From contig JAKAZX010000295.1 in the NCBI GenBank assembly GCA_021826485.1, positions 1-5,364 on the forward strand: a stretch of 5,364 nt of DNA, in the 5' to 3' direction. Each line of letters opens with the position of its first letter. Positions within the stretch are counted from its first letter, which is position 1. The stretch is from Pseudomonadota bacterium (GTDB taxonomy: Bacteria; Pseudomonadota; Alphaproteobacteria; Acetobacterales; Acetobacteraceae). The notes under the pieces are model-generated. The model did not search any database, had not been told where the DNA came from, and saw nothing but the letters and a program-made list of their open reading frames with translations. The translations under genes were made by a program, and so were the position numbers. Below, one piece after another: positions 1 through 5,364 of the stretch.

Positions 1-2098
1 GCCTCGGGCGCAGCGTGGCGGACGCGGCGGGCGGCGGGGCGAGCCCGAGATCGAGCGCCTCCAGCCGGCGGATTTCGTCGCGCAGGCGGGCGGCCTCCTC
101 GAATTCCAGATTGGCCGCGGCAGCGCGCATCCGGGTTTCCAGCTCGCCGATCGCCGCCTTCAGGTCCTTGCCGACGAATTCGGCGACCTTGGCATCGGCC
201 ACCGGCGCCACGGTGACGTAATCCTGCTCGAACACGCTTTCCAGCACGCGGCCGATCTGCTTCTTGACCGATTGCGGCGTGATGCCGTGCGCCGCGTTCC
301 AGGCCCGCTGCTTCTCCCGCCGCCGCGCCGTCTCCTCGATCGCATAGCGCAGGCTCGGCGTCATCGAATCGGCATACAGGATGACGCGGCCATCGACATT
401 GCGCGCGGCACGGCCGATCGTCTGGATCAGCGATGTCTGCGAGCGCAGGAAGCCTTCCTTGTCGGCATCCAGGATCGCCACCAGCGCGCATTCGGGAATG
501 TCCAGCCCCTCGCGCAGCAGGTTGATGCCCACCAGCACGTCGAACACGCCGAGCCTGAGGTCGCGGATGATCTCGATGCGCTCCAGCGTGTCCACGTCCG
601 AATGCAGGTAGCGCACCTTGACGCCGTTCTCGTTCAGATACTCGGTCAGGTCCTCCGCCATCCGCTTGGTCAGCGTCGTCACCAGCACGCGCCCGCCGCG
701 CGCGGCGACCGCGCGGCATTCGCCGAGCAAATCGTCCACCTGCCGCTCGACGGGACGGATCTCGGTCTCCGGGTCGATCAGTCCGGTCGGGCGGATCACC
801 TGCTCGGCGAACACGCCTTGCGTGCGCTCCATCTCCCACGATCCCGGCGTCGCGCTGACGAACAGCGTCAGCGGCCGGAACCGCTCCCACTCCTCGAATT
901 TCAGCGGGCGATTGTCGATGCAGGACGGCAGGCGGAACCCGAATTCCGCCAGGATCGATTTGCGCGCATGGTCGCCGCGCGCCATGCCGCCGATCTGCGG
1001 CACGGTGACGTGGCTTTCATCGACGATCAGCAGCGCGTTTTCCGGCAGGTACTCGAACAGCGTCGGCGGCGGCTCGCCGGCGTTGCGGCCGGAGAGATAG
1101 CGCGAGTAGTTCTCGATCCCCTTGCAGGAGCCGGTGGTCTCCATCATCTCGATGTCGAACGTCGTGCGCTGCAACAGCCGCTCCGCCTCCAGCGGCTTGC
1201 CGTCACGTTCGAATTCGGCAAGCCGCTCCCGCAGCTCCTGCTTGATCTGCCCGATCGCCTGGGTCAGCGTCGGGCGCGGCGTGACATAGTGGCTGTTGGC
1301 ATAGACGGTGATGCCGTCGAGCTTCGCCGTTACCTCCCCGGTCAGCGGATCGAACTCGCTGATCGCCTCGATGTCGTCGCCGAACAGGCTGACGCGCCAG
1401 GCGCGGTCCTCATAATGGCTCGGGTAGATGTCGATGGTCTCGCCGCGCAGGCGGAACGTGCCGCGCTGGAACGCGGTGTCGTTGCGGCGATACTGCAGAT
1501 CGACCAGCGCGCGCGCCAGATGGTCGCGGTCGATCCGGCCGCCGGCCTCCAGCTTCACCACCATCTTGGCATAAGTCTCGACCGAGCCGATGCCGTAGAT
1601 GCAGGACACGGACGCGACCACGATCACGTCGTTGCGGTCGAGCAGGGACTGCGTCGCGGCATGGCGCATCCGGTCGATCTGCTCGTTGATCTGCGCGTCC
1701 TTCTCGATATACGTGTCGGTGCGCGGGACGTACGCCTCCGGCTGGTAGTAGTCGTAGTAACTGACGAAATACTCCACCGCGTTGTCCGGGAAGAACGCCT
1801 TCATCTCCCCGTACAGCTGCGCCGCCAGCGTCTTGTTCGGCGCCAGGATCAGGGTCGGTTTCTGCACCGCCTCGATCACCTTCGCCATCGTGAAGGTCTT
1901 GCCCGAGCCGGTGACGCCGAGCAGCACCTGGTCGCGCTCCCCGTTCTCGACGCCTGCGACGAGGTCGCGAATCGCGGTCGGCTGGTCGCCGCTCGGCTGG
2001 AATTCCGACACCACGGCAAGCCGGCGCGTGGCGGGCCGCGCCGGCTGCTTCTGGGGCATGAACAGCACCGGCGGCGGCCGCAAAAGGGCCTGGGACAT
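1..2098 (-). CDS. uvrB: UvrABC system protein B (excinuclease ABC subunit B), C-terminus cut by window edge
   Basis: UvrB is the DNA-damage-verifying helicase of nucleotide excision repair. It is loaded by UvrA, clamps the damaged strand with a beta-hairpin and recruits UvrC; it acts in the cytoplasm. 699 codons are visible. Walker A is GVTGSGKT (residues 61-68). The damage-probing hairpin YYDYYQPEAYVP is at 114-125, and Walker B with its DEAD-like box is LLIVDESH at 356-363. Helicase motifs INLLREGLDIPE (525-536) and QTIGRAARN (559-567) follow, then the C-terminal UVR domain at about 652-680 that contacts UvrC. The frame is still open at base 1 in a Pro/Ala-rich tail, so only a short tail should be missing. 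The ATG at 2098 is chosen because GAGGAG lies 6 nt upstream; the next in-frame ATG is codon 14 (2059). From this start the GDQP motif is at residues 37-40, about 22 residues later than in E. coli UvrB. No frameshift or lost catalytic motif is seen. The gene is transcribed divergently from the small gene at 2271. Confidence 0.97.
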   Translation of the reverse strand, partial: MSQALLRPPPVLFMPQKQPARPATRRLAVVSEFQPSGDQPTAIRDLVAGVENGERDQVLLGVTGSGKTFTMAKVIEAVQKPTLILAPNKTLAAQLYGEMKAFFPDNAVEYFVSYYDYYQPEAYVPRTDTYIEKDAQINEQIDRMRHAATQSLLDRNDVIVVASVSCIYGIGSVETYAKMVVKLEAGGRIDRDHLARALVDLQYRRNDTAFQRGTFRLRGETIDIYPSHYEDRAWRVSLFGDDIEAISEFDPLTGEVTAKLDGITVYANSHYVTPRPTLTQAIGQIKQELRERLAEFERDGKPLEAERLLQRTTFDIEMMETTGSCKGIENYSRYLSGRNAGEPPPTLFEYLPENALLIVDESHVTVPQIGGMARGDHARKSILAEFGFRLPSCIDNRPLKFEEWERFRPLTLFVSATPGSWEMERTQGVFAEQVIRPTGLIDPETEIRPVERQVDDLLGECRAVAARGGRVLVTTLTKRMAEDLTEYLNENGVKVRYLHSDVDTLERIEIIRDLRLGVFDVLVGINLLREGLDIPECALVAILDADKEGFLRSQTSLIQTIGRAARNVDGRVILYADSMTPSLRYAIEETARRREKQRAWNAAHGITPQSVKKQIGRVLESVFEQDYVTVAPVADAKVAEFVGKDLKAAIGELETRMRAAAANLEFEEAARLRDEIRRLEALDLGLAPPPAASATLRPR

Positions 2099-2104
2099 GG
2101 GCAA

Positions 2105-2110
2105 CTCCTC
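2105..2110 (-). promoter_or_regulatory. Ribosome binding site of uvrB
   Basis: On the minus strand GAGGAG sits 6 nt before the ATG at 2098. This is a near-ideal Shine-Dalgarno match and spacing, and it supports this start over the internal ATG at codon 14. Confidence 0.8.
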
Positions 2111-2259
2111 AAGCACGAAGATGGTCCCGCGCAGTGCGCCCGTCGAGGGCCAAGCAGCCAATCTTCCAAAAAGACAACCTGTTCGTTTTCGGACGCGAAA
2201 GAAACTGGAATCGTCCGACGAAAATCGGTAGATACTGCGATTGGACGAGCATTTTGGGT

Positions 2260-2264
2260 GAGGA
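2260..2264 (+). promoter_or_regulatory. Ribosome binding site deciding the GTG start of the 123-aa gene
   Basis: GAGGA lies 6 nt before the GTG at 2271. This spacing is the main reason for taking GTG 2271 as the start; no in-frame ATG competes near the 5' end of the reading frame. Confidence 0.65.
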
Positions 2265-2270
2265 ACGACG

Positions 2271-2642
2271 GTGCCGGCCTACGGAAAGCTTGTGCTGGTA
2301 ACCTCCGTGTTCCATCCGTCGGACGTGGCATTTGCCCGCGGTTGGAGCCGGCGTGCCCCGGGCATCGACGGCTGGCGCGTCCTGCTCGACCGCGAAGTGG
2401 GGACGGAGCGGGTCAGTATCATCCCGCCGGGCGCGGACGAACCCGTCTTCATCGTCACCCGCCCGGGCGTGCGCACCGTGCTGGAACGCCGCGTCGGCGG
2501 CCCGGGGGAGGACCGGCTGGTCCTGATCGGGGAGTTCGACAATCTGCGCCAGGCCGTGCAGGCGCTCTGCCCGCTGCACGACGACCACCTCCAGGAAATC
2601 CACGAGGAGCTGGAGGTCGCCTTCCCCCGCGCCCGGCGCTGA
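2271..2642 (+). CDS. Uncharacterised 123-residue protein, GTG start
   Basis: I do not recognise this protein and assign no function. It is short, soluble-looking and of mixed charge, with no signal peptide, membrane segment, Cys/His metal cluster or Walker motif. Hydrophobic strand-like segments (KLVLVTSVF at 6-14, WRVLLD at 35-40, VFIVT at 59-63, RLVLIGEF at 82-89) alternate with charged stretches. A likely helical, acidic C-terminal segment follows (about 91-117: NLRQAVQALC, then HDDHLQEIHEELE). This pattern suggests a small alpha/beta fold. It is considered real because it has a well-placed GAGGA ribosome binding site, strong G/C preference at third positions and balanced amino-acid composition, whereas open frames on the opposite strand here are Arg/Pro/Ser-rich. 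It is divergent from uvrB, and its TGA ends 7 bp before the stop codon of the convergent phosphotransferase gene, so it is probably transcribed alone. The neighbourhood gives no firm hint of its role. Confidence 0.75.
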   Translation: MPAYGKLVLVTSVFHPSDVAFARGWSRRAPGIDGWRVLLDREVGTERVSIIPPGADEPVFIVTRPGVRTVLERRVGGPGEDRLVLIGEFDNLRQAVQALCPLHDDHLQEIHEELEVAFPRARR

Positions 2643-2649
2643 CCCCGCC

Positions 2650-3675
2650 TCAGCCCAGGCCGCGCGCGATCTCCCACGCCTGTTCCGCCATCAGCCGGCT
2701 GCGCCGGCCGTGCTCGATCGCATGCGCGCTGGAGGCGGAGCCGACCAGCCCGCGCTTGAGGACGCCCTGCAAAATCGCCGCGATCCGGAACATGCCGAAG
2801 ACGACGTACACCTCCCAGTCCGGCACCGGATAGGGCCGGCCGGTGCGGCGGCAATAGGCAGCGATGTACTCCGCCTCGGTCGGGATGCCGAGCGCCGGCA
2901 GGTCGAGGCCGGCGAGGCCGCGATACTGCCCCGGGCTGATCCGCCAGGACATCACGTTATAGGCGAAATCCGCCAGCGCATCGCCCAGCGTGGACAATTC
3001 CCAGTCCAGCACCGCCAGCACCCGCGGCTCGGTCGGGTGGAAGATCAGGTTGTCGATGCGGAAATCGCCATGCGCCAGCGCGGTGGTCTCATGCGCCGGC
3101 AGATGGGCGGGCAGCCATTCGATCAGCCGGTCCATCGCCGGGATCGGCTCGGTCTCGCTCGCCCGGTACTGGGTGGTCCAGCGCGCCACCTGGCGGGCCA
3201 GATAGTTGCCGGGCCGGCCGTAATCGCCGAGCCCGGCCGCCTGCCAGTCCAGCGTGTGCAGCGCCGCGATGGTCGCCCCCATCGCGTCATACACCGCCGC
3301 CCGCTCGGCCGGCGCCAGGCCGGGCAAGCTCTGGTCCCAGAACACCCGTCCGTCCAGGAACTCCATCACGTAGAACATGCTGCCGATCACCGCGGGATCG
3401 GTGCAGAGCGCGAGCGGCCGGGCGACCGGCACGGCGGAGCCGTGCAGCGCCCGCAGCACCCGGAACTCCCGGTCCACCGCATGGGCGCTGGGCAGCACCT
3501 CGCCCGCCGGCTTGCGCCGCAGCACGTAGCTGGCGCCGGGCGTGGTCAGGCGGAAGGTCGGGTTGGACTGCCCGCCCTCGAACCGCGTCAGCGCGAGCGG
3601 CCCGGCATAGCCGGGGACGTTGGCGGCGAGCCACGCCTCCAGCCGGGCGGCGTCGGGCGTCTGCCGGTCGGTCAT
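2650..3675 (-). CDS. APH-family phosphotransferase, ACAD10/11 kinase-domain / LvaA-like (putative hydroxyacyl-CoA kinase)
   Basis: This 341-residue protein has the aminoglycoside-phosphotransferase/choline-kinase fold. The nucleotide loop is FEGGQSNPTF (32-41). The ATP-binding Lys is in VLRRKP (Lys55), and the partner Glu of helix C is probably Glu70 in VDREFRVL. The catalytic loop is HGDFRIDNLIF (202-212), with catalytic base Asp204 and metal-binding Asn209. The DFG-equivalent is LDWELSTLGD (223-232), with metal ligand Asp224. All kinase residues are present, so it should be active. GGQSNPT together with LDWELSTLGDALADFAY-type sequence is characteristic of the kinase domain of ACAD10/ACAD11 and its bacterial relatives, not of drug-resistance enzymes. 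In those relatives the domain phosphorylates a hydroxyl on an acyl-CoA. The ATG at 3675 overlaps the stop codon of the dehydrogenase gene (ATGA) with no strong Shine-Dalgarno, which suggests translational coupling. The open frame continues upstream of this ATG only as an out-of-frame reading of the dehydrogenase gene. The family call is firm; the substrate is inferred. Confidence 0.92.
   Translation of the reverse strand: MTDRQTPDAARLEAWLAANVPGYAGPLALTRFEGGQSNPTFRLTTPGASYVLRRKPAGEVLPSAHAVDREFRVLRALHGSAVPVARPLALCTDPAVIGSMFYVMEFLDGRVFWDQSLPGLAPAERAAVYDAMGATIAALHTLDWQAAGLGDYGRPGNYLARQVARWTTQYRASETEPIPAMDRLIEWLPAHLPAHETTALAHGDFRIDNLIFHPTEPRVLAVLDWELSTLGDALADFAYNVMSWRISPGQYRGLAGLDLPALGIPTEAEYIAAYCRRTGRPYPVPDWEVYVVFGMFRIAAILQGVLKRGLVGSASSAHAIEHGRRSRLMAEQAWEIARGLG
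3672..3675 (-). other. ATGA start/stop overlap joining dehydrogenase and kinase genes
   Basis: On the minus strand the kinase ATG (3675-3673) shares bases with the dehydrogenase TGA (3674-3672). The preceding bases (GGTCTGGATCGC) hold no good Shine-Dalgarno, so kinase synthesis probably depends on ribosomes terminating the upstream gene. This would keep the two products in fixed proportion. Confidence 0.85.
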
Positions 3676-4964
3676 GCGATCCAGACCGGCCGGTCGCGCA
3701 TCGCCGGACCCGGATCGGGCGGTACCACCCCGGCACTGCCGCCGGTCAGGCTCTCCGGCCCCTGGTAGCGGCGCAGTTCCAGCCGTGCGATCTGGTTGCG
3801 ATGCACCTCGTCCGGCCCGTCGGCCAGCCGCAGCATGCGGGCGGTGGCATAGGCCTGGGCAAGCCCGTAATCCTCCGTCACGCCGGCGCCGCCGAAGGCC
3901 TGGATCGCCCAGTCGATCACCCGGCAGGCCATGTTCGGGGCCGCCACCTTGATCATGGCGATTTCCGCCGCCGCCGCCTTGTTGCCGCGCTTGTCCATCA
4001 TGTCGGCGGCCTTCAGCGTCAGCAGCCGCGCCTGTTCGATCAGGATGCGGCTTTCCGCGATGCGCTCCTGCGTCACCGTCTGCTCCGCCACCGCCCGGCC
4101 GAAGGCGACGCGGGTCAGGGTGCGGCGGCACATCCGCTCCAGCGCCCGTTCGGCCAGCCCGATCAGCCGCATGCAGTGGTGGATGCGCCCCGGCCCCAGG
4201 CGGCCCTGGGCGATCTCGAAGCCCCGCCCCTCCCCGAGCAGCATGTTGTCGGCCGGCACCCGCACGTTCTCGAACATCACCTCGCCGTGGCCGTGCGGGG
4301 CATCGTCATAGCCGAACACCGGCAGCGCCCGCTTCACCGTCACGCCCGGATGCGGCAGCGGCACCAGGATCATGGATTGCTGGCGATGCCGGTCCGGATT
4401 GTCGGGGGCCGTCTTGCCCATCACGATCATGATGCGGCAGCGCGGGTCCGGCGCGCCGGAGGTCCACCATTTCCGCCCGTTGATGACATAGTCCGCCCCA
4501 TCGCGGCGGATCGAGGTGGCGACGTTGGTGGCGTCGGAGGACGCCACGTCCGGCTCGGTCATCGCGAAGGCGGAGCGGATGCGCCCGTCCAGCAGCGGCA
4601 GCAGCCATTGCTGCTTCTGCGCCTCGGTGCCGTAGCGCTCCAGCACCTCCATGTTGCCGGTATCGGGGGCGGAGCAGTTGAACGCCTCCGGCGCGAACGG
4701 GGAGCGGCCCATCACCTCGCAGAGCGGCGCGTATTCCAGGTTGGTCAGGCCGGCGCCGCGCTCGCTCGCCGGCAGCCAGAGGTTCCACAGCCCGGCGGCC
4801 CGGGCGGCGCGCTTGATGTCCTCCATCAGCGCCGGGGCCTGCCAGCGGTCGCCTGTGGCGATTTCCGCCAGCAGCAGGCTCTCGTTGGGATAGATGTGCT
4901 CGGCCATGAAGGCTTCCAGCCGTGCCTTCAGGTCCAGCACTTTCGGCGAATAGTCGAAATCCAT
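3672..4964 (-). CDS. Acyl-CoA dehydrogenase family flavoprotein, ACAD10/11-like
   Basis: This 430-residue protein contains all three acyl-CoA dehydrogenase domains: an N-terminal helical domain (about 1-128), a middle beta domain (about 130-235) and a C-terminal helical domain (about 245-395). The substrate/FAD signature is FAMTEPDVASSDATN (133-147), followed by INGRKWWTSGA (161-171). FAD/dimer contacts are expected in RVAFGR (285-290) and QAFGGAGVTEDYGL (355-368). Where typical members have YEGTSE with the catalytic Glu, this protein reads LADGPDE (380-386), placing Asp382 at that position; this variant is typical of the ACAD10/11 clade as I recall it. A Pro/Gly-rich tail of about 30 residues (401-430) follows the conserved end. 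The enzyme presumably works in the cytoplasm on a CoA thioester with an electron-transferring flavoprotein or as a redox-neutral eliminase. The ATG at 4964 has AGGGGG 5 nt upstream and lies 12 bp after the dctP stop; its own stop overlaps the kinase start. The family is certain and the substrate unknown. Confidence 0.95.
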   Translation of the reverse strand: MDFDYSPKVLDLKARLEAFMAEHIYPNESLLLAEIATGDRWQAPALMEDIKRAARAAGLWNLWLPASERGAGLTNLEYAPLCEVMGRSPFAPEAFNCSAPDTGNMEVLERYGTEAQKQQWLLPLLDGRIRSAFAMTEPDVASSDATNVATSIRRDGADYVINGRKWWTSGAPDPRCRIMIVMGKTAPDNPDRHRQQSMILVPLPHPGVTVKRALPVFGYDDAPHGHGEVMFENVRVPADNMLLGEGRGFEIAQGRLGPGRIHHCMRLIGLAERALERMCRRTLTRVAFGRAVAEQTVTQERIAESRILIEQARLLTLKAADMMDKRGNKAAAAEIAMIKVAAPNMACRVIDWAIQAFGGAGVTEDYGLAQAYATARMLRLADGPDEVHRNQIARLELRRYQGPESLTGGSAGVVPPDPGPAMRDRPVWIA

Positions 4965-4969
4965 GTCCG

Positions 4970-4975
4970 CCCCCT
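4970..4975 (-). promoter_or_regulatory. Ribosome binding site of the acyl-CoA dehydrogenase gene
   Basis: AGGGGG on the minus strand lies 5 nt before the ATG at 4964, inside the 12-bp gap after the dctP stop codon. It supports this start and independent ribosome entry at the second gene of the operon. Confidence 0.55.
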
Positions 4976-4976
4976 G

Positions 4977-5364
4977 TCAGGACAATGTGCCGACCGCACC
5001 CTCCAGCACCTGCCAGGCGGCATCGCCATAGCGCTTGCGCCAGTCGGTGTAGAAGCCGGCGCGGCGCAGCGCGTCGCGGAACGGCACCGGATCGACCGTG
5101 TTGAACGCCATCCCCGCCTGCTCCAGCCGGCCGCGCAGCGTCGCATTCAGGGCGGCCACATCGGCCCGCTCGTCCAGCGCCGCGCGGTTCAGCTCGCGCG
5201 CCACGATGGTCTGCGCGTCGGGCGGCAGCCGGGCGAAAGCGCGGCGGTTGGCCAGCATCCAGAACCCGTCCCACATATGGCCGGTCAGCGAGCAGTATTT
5301 CTGCACCTCATAGAGCTTGGCGGTCTCGATCACCGCCAGCGGATTTTCCTGCCCATCGGCGATG
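4977..5364 (-). CDS. dctP: TRAP transporter solute-binding subunit, DctP family, C-terminal 128 residues (5' end outside window)
   Basis: This is the 3' part of a gene for the periplasmic binding protein of a tripartite ATP-independent periplasmic transporter. These proteins bind a carboxylate in the periplasm and hand it to the DctQM membrane permease, driven by ion gradients. The visible protein begins IADGQENPLAVIETAKLYEV. DGQENPL is the hallmark motif of DctP proteins and normally lies in the last 40% of a protein of about 330 residues, which fits the 128 residues present. It is followed by the family-typical HMWDGFWMLANRRAF, then a helical region, and ends in LEGAVGTLS. The signal peptide and the ligand-binding arginine lie outside the window. 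The stop is 12 bp before the dehydrogenase ATG, so the genes are probably co-transcribed. No dctQ or dctM follows; they may lie upstream, beyond the window, or elsewhere. A GTG at 5333 lies inside the conserved motif region and is not a start. The ligand cannot be told from this fragment. Confidence 0.92.
   Translation of the reverse strand, partial: IADGQENPLAVIETAKLYEVQKYCSLTGHMWDGFWMLANRRAFARLPPDAQTIVARELNRAALDERADVAALNATLRGRLEQAGMAFNTVDPVPFRDALRRAGFYTDWRKRYGDAAWQVLEGAVGTLS

Larger units (their letters stand above)
2099..2270. promoter_or_regulatory. Divergent intergenic region between uvrB and the 123-aa gene
   Basis: These 172 bp separate two divergently transcribed genes and must hold the promoter of the small gene and, unless its transcript starts further upstream, that of uvrB. 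The stretch from about 2161 to 2260 is clearly richer in A/T than the flanking coding DNA. It contains the inverted repeats TTTCG-gacg-CGAAA (2187-2200) and TCGT-ccg-ACGA (2211-2221), plus an imperfect longer pairing between TTTTCGGACG (2186-2195) and CGTCCGACGAAAA (2212-2224). On the plus strand, GATACT at 2231-2236 resembles a -10 box (4 of 6 consensus bases), but the -35 position is weak. No convincing sigma-70 pair was found for uvrB. The direct repeat GTTC-N7-GTTC, the usual alphaproteobacterial LexA box, is absent here. Promoter content is inferred from gene geometry; the exact elements are not resolved. Confidence 0.5.

Noticed and set aside
2099..2270. LexA/SOS box controlling uvrB
   Set aside because: No GTTC-N7-GTTC or E. 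coli-type CTG-N10-CAG box was found by eye; GTTC at 2181-2184 has no correctly spaced partner.
2636..2660. Intrinsic terminator between the convergent genes
   Set aside because: Only 7 bp separate the stops and no stem followed by a T-run is visible on either strand.
272..2833. Very long plus-strand open frame (853 codons) antisense to uvrB and running through the intergenic region and the 123-aa gene
   Set aside because: It is the mirror of a clear uvrB gene in high-GC DNA. Its translation is dominated by Arg, Ala, Leu, Asp and His, has no recognisable motif and crosses a promoter region and two gene ends. It has no support beyond lack of stops.
2109..2854. Minus-strand open frames opposite the 123-aa gene (2109-2603 and 2279-2854)
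   Set aside because: One has Arg/Pro/Ser-rich shadow-like composition; both cross the end of a neighbouring gene or the uvrB upstream region, and neither shows a family motif. The plus-strand frame has the better start signal and codon bias.
2650..3675. Aminoglycoside resistance gene
   Set aside because: The fold is shared, but the GGQSNPT and LDWELSTLGD motifs and linkage to an ACAD gene point to the ACAD10/11-type metabolic kinases.
3676..4131. N-terminal extension of the phosphotransferase frame (152 extra codons upstream of ATG 3675)
   Set aside because: This part reads the dehydrogenase gene in the wrong frame and gives low-complexity Gly/Arg/Ala sequence. The kinase domain is complete from ATG 3675, so an ACAD-kinase fusion is not indicated.
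4306..5274. 322-codon minus-strand frame across dctP and the dehydrogenase gene
   Set aside because: It is an out-of-frame shadow of two clearly identified genes, with Arg/Gly/Ala-rich translation.
1..5364. Mobile element, CRISPR array, tRNA or defence system
   Set aside because: No transposase, terminal inverted repeats, spaced direct repeats, tRNA-like folding pattern or defence domains were seen; all genes identified are housekeeping or metabolic with matching composition.

Overview
The window is high-GC bacterial DNA with strongly G/C-biased third codon positions. It reads as chromosomal sequence of a Gram-negative proteobacterium, most likely an alphaproteobacterium (perhaps Rhodospirillales/Acetobacteraceae-like). 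This placement is inferred from GC content, the TRAP transporter and the gene types; no rRNA or other phylogenetic marker is present. I see no insertion sequence, phage gene, CRISPR array, tRNA or rRNA.

Layout: (1) Positions 1-2098, minus strand, hold most of uvrB, the nucleotide excision repair damage-recognition helicase; its last residues lie beyond the left edge. (2) Positions 2099-2270 are a comparatively AT-rich divergent intergenic region with Shine-Dalgarno sequences at both ends and small inverted repeats. (3) Positions 2271-2642, plus strand, encode a 123-residue protein I do not recognise. It is divergent from uvrB and converges on the next operon with 7 bp between stop codons. (4) Positions 2650-5364, minus strand, hold three tightly packed genes. 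In order of transcription they are the 3' end of a dctP-type TRAP solute-binding protein gene, an ACAD10/11-like acyl-CoA dehydrogenase gene, and an APH-fold (ACAD10/11/LvaA-like) phosphotransferase gene whose ATG overlaps the dehydrogenase stop codon as ATGA.

The most interesting biology is in the three-gene operon. The kinase-like and dehydrogenase proteins are the same two domains that are fused in animal ACAD10 and ACAD11, and they resemble the kinase/dehydrogenase pairing in bacterial 4-hydroxyacid (levulinate-type) catabolism. With the periplasmic binding protein gene 12 bp upstream, a simple reading is uptake of a carboxylate (TRAP), CoA activation elsewhere, phosphorylation of a hydroxyacyl-CoA, and dehydrogenase-assisted removal of the phosphate. 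The substrate is not determined by the sequence. The uvrB half is an ordinary housekeeping locus.
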